The notes under the pieces were generated by a model that ran no database searches, was not told the origin of the DNA, and saw nothing but the letters and a program-made list of their open reading frames with translations. This document shows, piece after piece, positions 1 through 10,565 of a stretch of 64,000 bases of DNA (its first letter is position 1; every line of letters begins with the position of its first letter). Source of the stretch: Triglochin maritima (Eukaryota > Streptophyta > Magnoliopsida > Alismatales > Juncaginaceae); contig OY821781.1 in the NCBI GenBank assembly GCA_963682175.1, positions 41,119,254 through 41,183,253 of the forward strand, read 5' to 3'. The translations under genes were made by a program, and so were the position numbers.

Positions 1-98
1 ACATTGAATTTAATTAATTATGTCGTACTTAAGTTGATGTCTAACATGATGATGTGCAAATTAATTAGAAACACATATAGAGAATTGGATGGACATAC

Positions 99-2015
99 CC
101 ACATGACCAAGCTTTGGCTCCTGGAATCCACGGCTTCACGACCTGTCACGAGTTCAAATAGTAGTACTCCCAGCGCGAAGATGTCTGTCTTCTCGTTCAC
201 TTCTCCATACATGAAGCATTCTGGTGCCAAGTACCTAATGAATGTATATGTATGGTCCGGATGCAGTACATGTTAATTAGTTCTTTTTAAATTTTGGGAG
301 CAATATTTAAGTAGAATTACGTACGTACAAAGAATCGATCGGTGTATGTATTAGGTAGTTAATTACCCGATTGTGCCTTCCACTGGCAACAAGATAAGGT
401 GCGTACACTGGTCAGGGAGCCATTTTGCCAGCCCAAAATCAGAGATCTATCATCAATAAATTAAAGACACTTGGGTAATAACATTTTATAATTAATGAGA
501 TATATGTACATGCACATCATAAAAACTTAATTAGTGACGTAATTAATGAATATATACTTGGGCGTCGTAGTCTTGTGTTAGTAAAATGTTAGAGGCTTTG
601 ATGTCTCTATGAATAATGCGCTTGTGGCATCCCCGATGGAGATATAGCAATCCTTCAGCCACACCCAAACCAATCTTGAACCTGGTTGCCCACTTAAGCT
701 GCCTCTCCTTTGTTGATTCTGTACATATGATAAATAAATTAACGATCGGTTGACGACGTACAAAACGTCCCATCAACAACACATAAATATATAATAAAAA
801 ATTACGTACGTACCGTGGAGGACGGATTCCAAACTGCCATGAGGTGAGTACTTGAGAATGATATGGAGACCTCCATCCACCCCGAAGCCGAGGAGACATG
901 CAGCATTTTGGTGATTGACATGGGCTATAATGCCCAACTCAGCCAAGAAAGCTTCCACTCTTTCCTCCTCATTTTCTTTCTTCATCAGTCTCTTCACAGC
1001 CACAAGCTGCCCATCTTCTAGTCTTCCTTTGTACACCTCAGCATACCCACCCTTCCCTATCAATCTCTCTGCACCAACATGCACATGCAAACCTCAATTC
1101 TAAATTTTGTGTTTTTTTTCTTCCATCGGTAATAAAATTCTATTATTCATTGCATCACTACGTACAGTAAAAGTTCTTCTTGCAATTAAACAAGAAAATA
1201 TGCATATATATGTGCATACACACACTGTATATGTCGTCTAACTGACTAACAAAACAAATAAGCAAACTAATTGACTACCTACCTACCTACAAATAAGCAA
1301 ACTAATTGACTACCTACCTACCTACAAATAAACAAACAAATTAACTTAACTAACTAATGTGAAAATTGATGGGTTAACTTGTAATCCAAACACTAATGAT
1401 TAGGTGAGAATTAATAGCACTTCCAACTGCATGTATTGTAGCGTCTTATTCGCTCTTCGATCACTTGTACATACACTGTGGGAGTACTCGATCTATTCTA
1501 ATCAGAACTTAATATCTAGGTAGGTAGCTAGGTAAATTAAAACAATAAATCAATTAGTAAGTGGTCAAATAATTACCAGAGTTGAAGTAATTTGTTGCGG
1601 TGAGAAGCTCTTGGTGACCGAAGCTCCTCCAAGTACGTTTGCGTGTGAACATCAGGAGGCAACGGTCTTTGTCTAATATTTGGTGGTTGTCATGCCACAA
1701 TTTGGCGTCCACAAACCTTTGACGTGTGATGCTGAATTTCTGGGGCTCCCGATTAGAATTAGGAGGAGGCGTGTTGGTGTTGGTCACCACTGCATGGGCT
1801 GGAAATGTCGGTAGCCTTTCCAAAATTTTTTTGGGCTTTTTCGGGATCAAACTGTTGATCAACGTCCGCCATTGGAAAATTTTGTTGTTGTTGGACTCTA
1901 TTAATACCATGTCTCCATCTGAAGAAGATGTAGAAGAGTTGGTGCTGTTGCTCCTGATGCTGCTACTCCTGCTCATGCTCTTGCTGCTATTGATGCCCGG
2001 ATACCAAGCACACAT
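99..2015 (-). CDS. Receptor-like cytoplasmic kinase, class VI (RBK-like); 5 exons, 3' end outside window
   Basis: Cytosolic Ser/Thr protein kinase; class VI members include the ROP-GTPase-binding RBK kinases. Exons on the minus strand with GT-AG borders and consistent phase: 2015-1577, 1068-814, 718-558, 446-367 and 234-99, then a donor (GTATGT) leading out of the window. From the first in-frame ATG at 2015 this gives 357 residues. Visible motifs: Ser-rich N-terminus (about 20-35); the phrase [17 protein letters not shown] just before the kinase domain; glycine loop GKGGYAEV (151-158); Lys172 in [13 protein letters not shown] (268-275); DFG (288-290); APE (315-317) followed by [20 protein letters not shown]. 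All catalytic residues are present. No signal peptide or membrane segment is visible, as expected for a cytoplasmic kinase. The C-lobe end is missing because the window stops. The start is uncertain: the frame stays open upstream to about 2250 without an ATG. Kinase assignment is sure; class VI rests on my recall of family motifs. Confidence 0.88.
1254..1345. repeat. 35-bp tandem repeat in kinase intron 1
   Basis: About 2.5 copies of a 35-bp unit starting ACAAATAAGCAAACTAATTG, at 1254, 1289 and 1324; the third copy is diverged. Each unit ends in a short run of ACCT. It lies in the first intron, between exons 2015-1577 and 1068-814, and is noncoding. Confidence 0.85.
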
Positions 2016-2216
2016 CAACTTGCTGTCAAATTCTGATCCTCCTCTTATTCCTCTTCCCAACCCTTTCTCATCAAACTTATCATCATCATCATCATCATCA
2101 TCATCGTTATAATCGTCATTGTTCTTCTGGGATTCTTCTACTTCTTCCTTTTCCTCCTCATCATCATTTTTTTCTTCTGTAATTAAAGAATGGTTGAATT
2201 CTTTAATTTCTTTCAA
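2016..2216 (-). other. Acidic open frame upstream of the kinase ATG (5' UTR or part of an unseen start)
   Basis: In frame with kinase exon 1 and free of stops, this segment would encode a Glu/Asp-rich peptide with a run of nine Asp from a GAT microsatellite (about 2077-2105). It has no ATG in frame; only a TTG stands at 2216. Either it is 5' UTR, or it is joined to an upstream coding exon I cannot identify. A possible acceptor (ATTACAG) lies near 2180. Confidence 0.4.
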
Positions 2217-3259
2217 TTTAAATATATAGTAACAATATCGTTTTTGTGCTATATATCATTGAATCATATATTAACCCTCTCCCATATATAATATATATAC
2301 ACATATATATTGTACGCGAAGGATCGACCTCATGTTTTTGAAAGAGCTAGCTAGCTAGCAGAAAATGTAAACTTTTGTTTGAAAACAAAAACAAAAAAGT
2401 GGAGCCACACCTTCGTTTAAATGGATGGGGACTTGATGTTGTGGAAGCAACGAAGAAGCCACACAGCTGGACAAGCTTCTTTCCTCTGTCGGTTCTATTT
2501 GGAAATTCATGTTTTTCTCGATTTCTGCATAAACTTAATTATACAGCGGGAACATAAAAATGGCGATAAGTAAGTAATAACCAAAACAAGCCCATAATAA
2601 TGAATGCGAGCAAACGGATGGTAAAATTAAGGCGAGTAATACATTTTTCGGTAGTCATTAGGTTGTTAGAGTAGATAGATGATGTCGTGAAGAAGGCTTT
2701 ATGAACTCGTACGAGTTGTATTGGTGTTGCAACAACACAGTAATACTCATATTAATTTCATCCTGCAAAGAGTAATTATTATTGCACAAGGAAGAAGCTA
2801 GCTATAGACGTAACTAGGAACAGATGCTTGCTGGCCTTAATGACTGGTTACAAGTTTGAAGAGAAATGATGGCGATGTTAAATAGCAGGTTGTGTATTTA
2901 TACGTGCTGTTTATTTTACAAAAATAGCCGAACCATAAAATGACCATATGGTTAATAGAAAGGAGGCCTCCTCCACTCAAAATTTCCCCCTTTTTTTTGC
3001 CGTTTTGCGTGCTTGATCTTGGGTTGGGGACTTAGATATGCTTGCTTGCTGTGGTCCTCCTGAAAATTTAGTTGTGTAAATTAACTGATATACCTTTCTT
3101 AACATAGTCAATAGAAAAGAAGATGTTCTCATTGCTGAATGCTATTGTTATTCTTGTCATTGCCTTTCCAGTACAAATTAAGTTACTTCTATCAACAGAT
3201 ATTTTATTTTTCAACTATGTTAGTCGCACAGACATTCTACACATAAATGACATAATACA
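2217..3259. other. Intergenic DNA upstream of the kinase; no gene seen
   Basis: AT-rich sequence, with an ATATAT-rich stretch at about 2265-2310 that could hold the kinase core promoter, though I can pick no convincing single TATA box. Short open frames here (for example 2375-2557 and 3123-3416) have no recognisable domain. Nothing else is supported. Confidence 0.6.
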
Positions 3260-3802
3260 TAGGGGTGTCAACGGAGCGAATATAGTACAATCCGCATCCG
3301 AATTCGAAAACACATTCAGACATCCGAATTCGAATCTGACCAGATGTTATATTGGATATTCAAATCCGTATCTGACGGATTCAAATCGATTTCGGATTTT
3401 ATCCGCATCCGAATAAAAATTCGGATAGCCGGATATCCGAGAATCCAATCCGAATTCCTGTTTAAACACTAAGAAATTAGATAATCTTTAATACTCTAGT
3501 AATATTTCTCTATGCATCATGTCACCAAAACAAAACAAATTTATTAAGTTTTATTATATTTATATTTTAAATGATACATTTAAGTTTAACATAATTTCAA
3601 TGGGAATATATATGTATGATATAAAAAGATGGATGATGTATATTATATATATAAATAATTAAAAATATAATTATATTTTTAAAATTTATATATGTTTCAG
3701 ATACAAATACAAATTTCGAATGCGGATATCGTATTCGAATATTAAATCACGAATCAGATATTATTCGCATCGGAAGCAAAGTAAAGAAATTGGACACCAA
3801 CA
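3260..3802. mobile_element. Decayed hAT-like non-autonomous element
   Basis: The left end TAGGGGTGTCAACGG is the same as the left end of the element at 25692. The interior starts and ends with imperfect CCGAATTCG/CGGATATC-type motifs (3290-3450 and 3715-3775) around an AT-rich core, as in that second element. The right end is weak: GGACACCAACA at 3792-3802 matches the expected TGACACCCCTA at 7 of 11 positions. No target duplication is evident. No transposase is encoded. Confidence 0.45.
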
Positions 3803-3860
3803 TATGATATGGTTAGAAGAAGTAAAGTAAAGAAATTGGACACCAACATATGATATGGTT
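3778..3860. repeat. 46-bp tandem duplication at the right end of the hAT-like element
   Basis: A 37-bp block (3778-3814) containing AAATTGGACACCAACATATG recurs exactly at 3824-3860, a period of 46. It covers the presumed right terminus of the element and its flank, so this end was duplicated after insertion. Confidence 0.9.
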
Positions 3861-4378
3861 GGTTTCTAATGAATCAGTTTTGTGAAGAATGAGGTGGTTT
3901 ACCCGAGTTGGTTATTTTTTGTTTGGTGTTAAAAGAAACTTGGTGCGAGCAAATTTGATTATTCTTTTTGCTCTCGTATCAAGATTATTATTAACAAGGG
4001 AAAGTGATATTCTACACTCTTTTTCACGCACATTTCAACGCACATCTTACCTGACAAGTCAACTTAGCAAAACAAGGTGAGTCAATATGCCACCAAAATC
4101 ACAATTTCAGAGTACAAATCCTGCTTTATTCTCGGAATATCCCGTAGCCAATGACAACCCAAACCACGTTTTTGAATTTCAAATTTCATTTTTACAAGAA
4201 CAAACCTTCGTCCACCCTCTCCTCCAACCTCCCCCTCCTCAGCATGTAAGCTTATTTTTCATCCCATTTTTTGGCTTCACGAGTCATCTTTCTTGGTGGT
4301 GAGAGGAGATCTGGTCCGGTGTACACTCCGGCAGTCCAACCTTCACTCGCCGGAGCTTCTCGATTCGATCCGATCGCC
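3861..4378 (+). promoter_or_regulatory. Presumed promoter and 5' UTR of the clathrin-heavy-chain-like exon
   Basis: Between the transposon remnant and the ATG at 4379. The sequence becomes C-rich and pyrimidine-rich from about 4205 to 4370 (runs of CTCC, CCGGAG, TTCGATTCGATCC), typical of a plant 5' leader. No clear TATA box is seen. The short open frames at 3889-4080 and 4087-4302 resemble nothing known to me. Confidence 0.4.
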
Positions 4379-4423
4379 ATGGCCACCGCATCCGCCCCCG
4401 TCACCATGAAGGAGGCTCTCACC
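4379..4423 (+). CDS. Clathrin heavy chain, first coding exon only (15 codons)
   Basis: ATG at 4379 in the good context GCCATGGCC encodes MATASAPVTMKEALT, followed at once by a GTGAGC splice donor (4424). This closely resembles the N-terminus of plant clathrin heavy chains as I remember it (Met-Ala-rich, then API-MKE-LT, next exon starting LPS-GI). Clathrin heavy chain forms the triskelion leg of vesicle coats. The rest of the protein, some 1,700 residues, is not in the window: downstream are only repeats and transposons, and I find no exon encoding the LPSxGI continuation. It is therefore an orphan 5' fragment, or the first exon of a gene with a very long intron 1. The short match leaves room for error. 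Confidence 0.55.
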
Positions 4424-5210
4424 GTGAGCTTTTCCGACCCTTTCTCTCCACCGTGTTCTGGTGGGTCTGTTCCTTTGGTGTCTAGGATGGATTTTGGGTT
4501 ATGGTCTGGAGAATTCTTGGTTTTGGGGTGGTGTTGGGGATACCCCGAAGAGGACTTGGTTAGGAGATTGCCAGGGCAGCCAGAGGTTTGATTCAGACAG
4601 TTTGTTGGGTATGTGGATGTGAAGAGTGGAAGGAGTTTATTTTACTACTCTGTGGAGGCTAATGGGGAACTTTCTCACAACCCCCTCACTCTGGTTGAAT
4701 GGAGGTGTGATTTTATTTTGTAAAATTGTGGACTTTATTGTGCCTGTAAGTGAGATTTTGTGTGTTTGTTTGCATTTTGCAATTCATGTGTTTCAGAGAA
4801 CTTTGTTGTGGAGTTTGTGTTTTTTAAGGAAATGTGTTCTTAACGTGCCTTTTTATGTGTTTGGTTTGTGCATTATTCATACTTATTTTTGTTTTTTTTG
4901 GTAAAAATGTGGACTTTAACTTTACTGTGTTTAACTTTTGAGATTATTTGTGTTGCCAAAGAACATGTTTTTGTTTGCAATTCATGTGTTTCAGGTAATT
5001 TGGTTGTGCACTTCATATGTTTTTCATGGAAATGTGTTCCTTCGTGTGGTTTTTTTGCGTAATTGGTTTGTGTTTTCTTCATTTTTTTTCTTTCTTTTTT
5101 GTAATGTGTTGGAACATATATGTTTTTAATTGTATATGTTTCCCTATCAAATTGCATTGAATTGTAAATCTTTTTCTGATCGCTTTGACGCAATATATGA
5201 TCACTAGGTT
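4424..5210 (+). other. Intron-like T-rich sequence with a diverged 198-bp duplication
   Basis: Follows the donor at 4424 and looks like plant intron sequence (T-rich, many TTTTG/TTTCAG motifs). The segment holding GCAATTCATGTGTTTCAG at 4779 recurs at 4977, with similar sequence over about 100 bases each (period about 198). The short frames in this stretch, for example 4626-4904, have low-complexity Phe/Cys-rich translations and are not taken as genes. Confidence 0.5.
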
Positions 5211-5214
5211 GGTG

Positions 5215-5995
5215 ATTGATCGTAACTCGTAGGTAGAGTGGGTTGTGACGGTATAAGAAACTAGGAGGTAACCTTCTAGTTAATATAGATGTGATAGATG
5301 ATAATTTGGTTCAACGAGACCGATAAGTTGGAGTAAAAGATCAACCAAGGGATATTTCGTGGGGGGTAATCTTAACTGATGGATGGGGTAAATTAAATTT
5401 AACAGTAGTGTAAAATCTAGTTGAGAGGGGTAAAACTCGCAAGGTAATCCTAATTGGTTGACGAGTTAAGATGAATTAAAAAACGGGGTACCCAAAAATA
5501 ACATACGAGGTAAGCTGAATGCAATCTCGGGGTAACCCTTAGTAAAGGACAAGGTAAGTTGAATTCAATAGCAGGTTAATCATAGTCTAGTGGAATTTAG
5601 TCTGGTAAATCCGTCCGGGTAATCCTAATTGATTGGCTGGGGAAGTTGATTTTTGAATACCAATTTAGACGTAAATACTAGACGAGGTAAGTGGAATCCA
5701 ATAGCCGGGTAACCTAAATAATAGATGCTAGGTTGTGGTTAATATAGATGCGATATAGGGTAATTTGGTTCAATGGAACCGATAAGGTGGAGTAAATAAA
5801 ATGAATCAAGTGATGTTTCGTGGGGGTAACCTTAATAATGTACGAGGTACGCTAAATGCAATAGAGGGGTAACTCTAAATAACAGACGAGGTAAGTTGAA
5901 TTTAATAGCATGTTGGCCATGGTAACTTGTGGCGTCTCTACATACAACTTTTGTAGCTTAATAATTTTTGCAGTTGACCATGGTAATTACAAGAA
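5215..5995. repeat. Degenerate GAGGTAAGTTGAATTCAATAGC motif array, direct orientation
   Basis: Loose repetition of two motifs, GAGGTAAGTTGAATTCAA-TAG and GGGGTAA-CCTAATTGAT, spaced 40-90 bases apart from about 5240 to 5915. The same motifs occur in reverse complement at 8451-8880, to the right of a solo LTR. Removing the LTR (duplication CATTG at 5996-6000 and 8446-8450) leaves one roughly 1.2-kb block with the motifs inverted about a centre near 5930-6000. This suggests a foldback or Mutator-like non-autonomous element, but I cannot define its termini. Confidence 0.5.
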
Positions 5996-6653
5996 CATTG
6001 TGAAGGGAATGTGTTCTAAAAGTTTTACTTTTAAATGTCAATTATTATGAATTGAATGAGAAATCATTTTGTTCATTGTTTATGTTATTCGTCTTTTAGA
6101 AGTGTTAAGGAAGAAGCTCTTGGTCCTTAACCGTAGAGCTCTAAAAGATATTGGTTTACATAAAACAAAAGATATTCACAATCATGGTAATTAACATGGG
6201 ACATTAATTTTCCGAGTTAAGATTGTCGTGTTGGTCATAGATCATTGTAGCTCTACAAGTGAGTGACAACACGGGTACACAAAAGAGGAAAATATTACTT
6301 TTGTATACTGAATAGACCTAATAAGTAAAACATTATAGAATTGTGTTTTCTGTGTCATTAATGTTTTACTGTGTCTTTGGTCCTTTGATATGAGACTTAT
6401 ATCCGATCACTTAAGAATTGCTTAATTAGACTAGTGTCTTGAGCTATTGATGCGAGTAGTGTAAAGGCATTGGTTGGTTAAGTATGACTTTTGTTGGAGA
6501 AGATAGTTAGTCAAAAGATTATCATTGCCCCTCTTAATTGAGTGATGATATTAGTGGGCCCCTTGATAAAGCAAAGTTATAATGTACACAATGTGATTTG
6601 AGTTAAGTCACATATTTATAACTAGCTTAAAGAGATCAAGAAATGAATACTAT

Positions 6654-6975
6654 TAGGGTTGTGCATCCGGTCCGGACCGGACCGGACCGGACCGGATTTT
6701 TATCCGGGGTCCGGACCGAAGACCGGACCGGACCGGATGTCCGCGGACCGAAGACCGGACCGGACCGGACCGAATCGGTCCGGTCCGGTCAAAAACCGAA
6801 TTTTTTACATTAAAAAAAAAATTGGATCCGTCCGGACCGGACCAGAAATTTTAAAATTTACCGGACCGAAACCCGGACCGGACTGGATTTTTTCGAAATT
6901 TTCCGGACAGAACCCGGACCGACCGGTCCGGTCCGGTCTGGTTGACCGGGTCAACCCGGGTTTTGCTCTCCCCTA
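6654..6975. mobile_element. 322-bp GC-rich hAT-type MITE built of CCGGACCGG motifs
   Basis: Absent from the sister LTR at 56484-58381, whose uninterrupted site is GAATACTAATAC. Ends are TAGGGTTGTGCA and the inverse of TAGGGGAGAGCA; flanks are AATACTAT (6646-6653) and AATACTAA (6976-6983), an 8-bp target duplication with one mismatch, as expected for hAT. The interior is a dense array of GGTCCGGACCGG-type palindromes and encodes nothing plausible. Its composition contrasts strongly with the AT-rich surroundings. Confidence 0.85.
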
Positions 6976-7499
6976 AATACTAATACAAAGATGACACAAT
7001 ACTACTTTGTGTGTATTCTTAATATCATGAGGCAAGTGACATACACAAGTGGTGCACTCCATCACTAAATGGATCGGGTTTTGGTTCGAGTGGAATTAAG
7101 ACATCTAACTAATTGGGAGCTATAATGTGTAGCTAGATACCGCTTATAGCTTGTGATATTAAGCTCTTAATATCACTGTCAACTTAGTCTAGATCCTCCC
7201 ATAGGTCACACCGCAAAAACCGGGAAACAAGAAACTTGATTTTTGGTTCATATGATGTGTCGGGTTTCTTATAGAAAATATGACACATATGGTGAACAAG
7301 TAAAATCAATTATGTTGTGTATAACATAATTAGAATCATGATAAATTCATATGAGATGCTTATATTATATGGTGCAATAATTTATTATTGCATAGGATAA
7401 TAAATTGCATAAGTTGTGAATTTGCTAAAAACCCCCAAAAGTTCAAATTTTGTTGGAAATAAATCCAAAATTTGAAAAGGCAAAATCGGGTAAAAGTTC

Positions 7500-7805
7500 G
7501 GTAATCCGTTATGGTTCGGTCGACCGAAAGATCTGTGGATCGGTCAACCGAACGTGGATTGACCGAACTTGACCAAAGTGCCTGGAACTCTGGTACGGTG
7601 TACCGAACCAGGAACGGTCGACCGAAACATGTCCAATTCTGATATTTTTGGTTAACCGAATGACACTCGGTTTTAGACGCGAATTCGTCCGATCGGTTAA
7701 GGAGAATTTTTCTCCTTAAGAATCGGTCATCCGTCTAATACTCGGTTAAACAATCGAGACATATTCGGTTAACCGAGTGAGACTCGGTAGACCGAACCTC
7801 GATCG
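7500..7805. repeat. GGTCGACCGA/CGGTTAACCGA motif cluster in U3 of solo LTR
   Basis: Many imperfect copies of CGGTCGACCGA, CGGTCAACCGA and CGGTTAACCGA in both orientations. The sister LTR has a different segment here (57545-57790). A perfect hairpin lies inside at 7697-7719 (TTAAGGAGAA, 3-base loop, TTCTCCTTAA). The position upstream of the TATA box fits a promoter module; that role is inferred. Confidence 0.7.
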
Positions 7806-7976
7806 ATTTTCTGCCTTTGATAATTAAGAGATTAATTTGATCAATGGTTGGATTGGCTCCAAACTTGGTGAAACGTTTTGTGGATGCATGTAATACATTA
7901 TGGAATTAGTTTGTGAGAGAAAATGTCAAGAAAATGTGGCTTAAGAATAGCCATGATTGAGAGTAAGATTGGAGCC

Positions 7977-7987
7977 TATAAATAGGT
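7977..7987 (+). promoter_or_regulatory. TATA box of solo LTR 1
   Basis: CTATAAATAGG, with the same core in the sister LTR near 57919-57929, so it is conserved between two diverged copies and marks the U3/R side of the LTR. Confidence 0.75.
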
Positions 7988-8450
7988 CCTTATTCTCCTT
8001 AATTAAGTTAGATGTTTTCTAATTATTTTCTCTCCTAATTCACCACAAAAGCCACGAAAATTCTCTTAGTTTTCTAAGTCTTTGGATGGAGAAATCTCAG
8101 AGATTAAGGAAGGGGTTTGTAGCTAGATTCTAAGCTAGTTTGGAGATTGATTGGCTAGCTCCTTTCTCTCCAACCTTGTTTAGGGTTTCAGTGAACACTC
8201 GGAGGCATCCGGCGCAACGAAAGCGACGATCGTCTTCCTCAACGTCTCTGGAACATCAAGAAGTTTTAGAGAACTTCGAGGTATGAATTTCAGAGTCCCT
8301 TGTGTTTGTTTTAATAAGTTTTTGAAACTAGTTGTTAAAACAAACTGATGCATGCATGAAATAAATCGAAGAAAATTATAATTGATCCTTATTATGCATA
8401 AAAATTCGAAAAATATATATGCACAATTAAACATGAAATCCTACACATTG

Positions 8451-8880
8451 GTGGGTATAAATTAGGTTTACCATGCTATCGAATTTAACTTACCTCTTCC
8501 ATCAATTAGGGTTACCCTGCTATTGAATCCAACTGACCTCTTTAAAGATAGAACATAACTCCATTATTTCTTGTTGCCTACCAAATGCACCCATCACCTT
8601 TTGGACAACTTTTTTTGGGCAGTTGAATCCAATTGGTAGAACACAAATCTAACAGGGTGACCCGTAAGTTGAATTCAATAGCAGTATAATCCTAATTGAT
8701 AAATCCAATTGATAAATCAATTAGGGCTACCTGCTATTGAATTCAACTTACCCTGATAATCATGTTTGAAATTTTACTTACCCTCACAATCCGAATTACC
8801 TTGCTATTGAATTAAACTTACCCCACCTATCATTCAGGCTTACCCCCGCGAACCAACATTAAATTCATTCTATTGACTCG
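8451..8880. repeat. Inverted half of the GGTAAGTTGAATTCAATAGC motif array
   Basis: Repeated ATTAGGGTTACC-TGCTATTGAATTCAACTTACC motifs, the reverse complement of those at 5215-5995. Together with that block it forms a large imperfect inverted repeat, split by the solo LTR. From 8881 to 9007 I see no feature. Confidence 0.55.
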
Positions 8881-9235
8881 AAGTTACTTGTCTTACAAAA
8901 AACAATAGAGTTTTGTGCTTTCTTTGGAGAGGAGTCGTTCCAACCTCACAAATGATAATTGCAAGTGATGGAGAAAAGATGTAAACAAGATTCTAAGGTA
9001 ATAATGATTTTTATTTTTTATAAAATCCATAGGCCATAACTCACGAAATCAAAAAACTCCGTTATTAAAATTTGCTATTTATTTATTTTTTCAGTTGTCT
9101 GATGGTACAACAGAATATTATAAGTTGAAAATGTTAAACATATGCTTATCGACAGAGATACTTAGAATTTTCTTTTTTGATAAAATGTAAATGCTATATA
9201 GCTCACGAAATTTAACAAAACACTCAACTTTTAAA

Positions 9236-10565
9236 TTCTTACTACTTCTTTATTTTTATATCGTTCCGATGAAACAAACGAACAATGTAAGATAAAAACA
9301 TTATACATATGCTTGTCGACAGAGAAACTTAGATTTTTTTTATTTTTGATAAAATCCAAACGCTATAACTCGCAAAATTTGACAAAAAACACTCCGTTAT
9401 TAATATTCTTACTATTTCTTTTTTTTTTAACGTTCTGTTGCTACAGTTGAATATTATAAGATGAAAATGTTAAACATATGCTTGTCGACAGAGATACTTA
9501 GAATTTTCGTTTTTGATAAAATCCAAAGGCTATAACTCACGGAATTTGACAAAAACACTCAACTTTTAAATTCTTACTACTTTATTTTTGTATCGTTTTG
9601 GTGAAACAAATGATCATTAGAAGATGAAAACGTTAAACATATGCTTGTCGAAAGAAAGTTAATTTTTTTTATTTTTGATAAAATCCAAAGGCTATATAGC
9701 TCACGAAATTTGACAAAAACACTAAGTTATTAAAAATTTGCAATTTCTTTATTTTCTGAGCTGTCTGATGATATAACAGAATATTATAAGTTGAAAATGT
9801 TGAACATATGCTTGTTGATATAGATACTTAGATTTTTCTTTTTTGATAAAATCGAAAGGCTATAGCTCACAAGATTTGGAAAAGACACTCGACTTTTAAA
9901 TTCTTACTACTTCTTTATTTTTATATCGTTCCGATGAAACAAACGAACAATGTAAGATAAAAACATTATACATATGCTTGTCGACAGAGAAACTTAGATT
10001 TTTTTATTTTTGATAAAATCCAAATGCTATAACTCGCAAAATTTGACAAAAAACACTCCGTTATTAATATTCTTACTATTTCTCTTTTTTTTAACGTTCT
10101 GTTGCTACAGTTGAATATTATAAGATGAAAATGTTAAACATATGCTTGTCGACAGAGATACTTAGAATTTTCGTTTTTGATAAAATCCAAAGGCTATAAC
10201 TCACGGAATTTGACAAAAACACTCAACTTTTAAATTCTTACTACTTTATTTTTGTATCGTTTTGGTGAAACAAATGATCATTAGAAGATGAAAACGTTAA
10301 ACATATGCTTGTCGAAAGAAAGTTAATTTTTTTTATTTTTGATAAAATCCAAAGGCTATATAGCTCACGAAATTTGACAAAAACACTAAGTTATTAAAAA
10401 TTTGCAATTTCTTTATTTTCTGAGCTGTCTGATGATATAACAGAATATTATAAGTTGAAAATGTTGAACATATGCTTGTCGATATAGATACTTAGATTTT
10501 TCTTTTTTGATAAAATCGAAAGGCTATAGCTCACAAGATTTGGAAAAGACACTCGACTTTTAAAT
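9236..10565. repeat. 665-bp higher-order repeat (4 monomers), two copies
   Basis: 9236-9900 and 9901-10565 are nearly identical, including private features such as CGTTCTGTTGCTACAGTTG and the GATATAACAGAATATTATAAG monomer, while neighbouring monomers in each copy differ clearly. This is a recent tandem duplication of a four-monomer block. Confidence 0.9.

Larger units (their letters stand above)
6001..8445 (+). mobile_element. Solo LTR of an LTR retrotransposon (TG...CA, target duplication CATTG)
   Basis: Starts TGAAGGGAATG and ends CCTACA, flanked by the exact 5-bp duplication CATTG (5996-6000, 8446-8450). A second member of the family is at 56484-58381. It is 2,445 bp including a 322-bp hAT-type insertion (6654-6975). 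A TATA box (CTATAAATAGG, about 7977-7987) with transcribed-looking sequence to its right sets the plus orientation. No internal retroelement genes are present, so the internal part was lost by LTR-LTR recombination. The U3 segment 7440-7830 is not shared with the second copy. Confidence 0.92.

Noticed and set aside
1726..2112. 128-codon plus-strand open frame rich in Leu
   Set aside because: Antisense of kinase exon 1; the Leu and Ser runs mirror the Ser/Asp repeats on the coding strand.
4087..5193. Several short open frames around the clathrin-like exon
   Set aside because: Low-complexity Phe/Cys/Lys-rich translations in UTR- and intron-like sequence; the only supported coding piece is the 15-codon exon.
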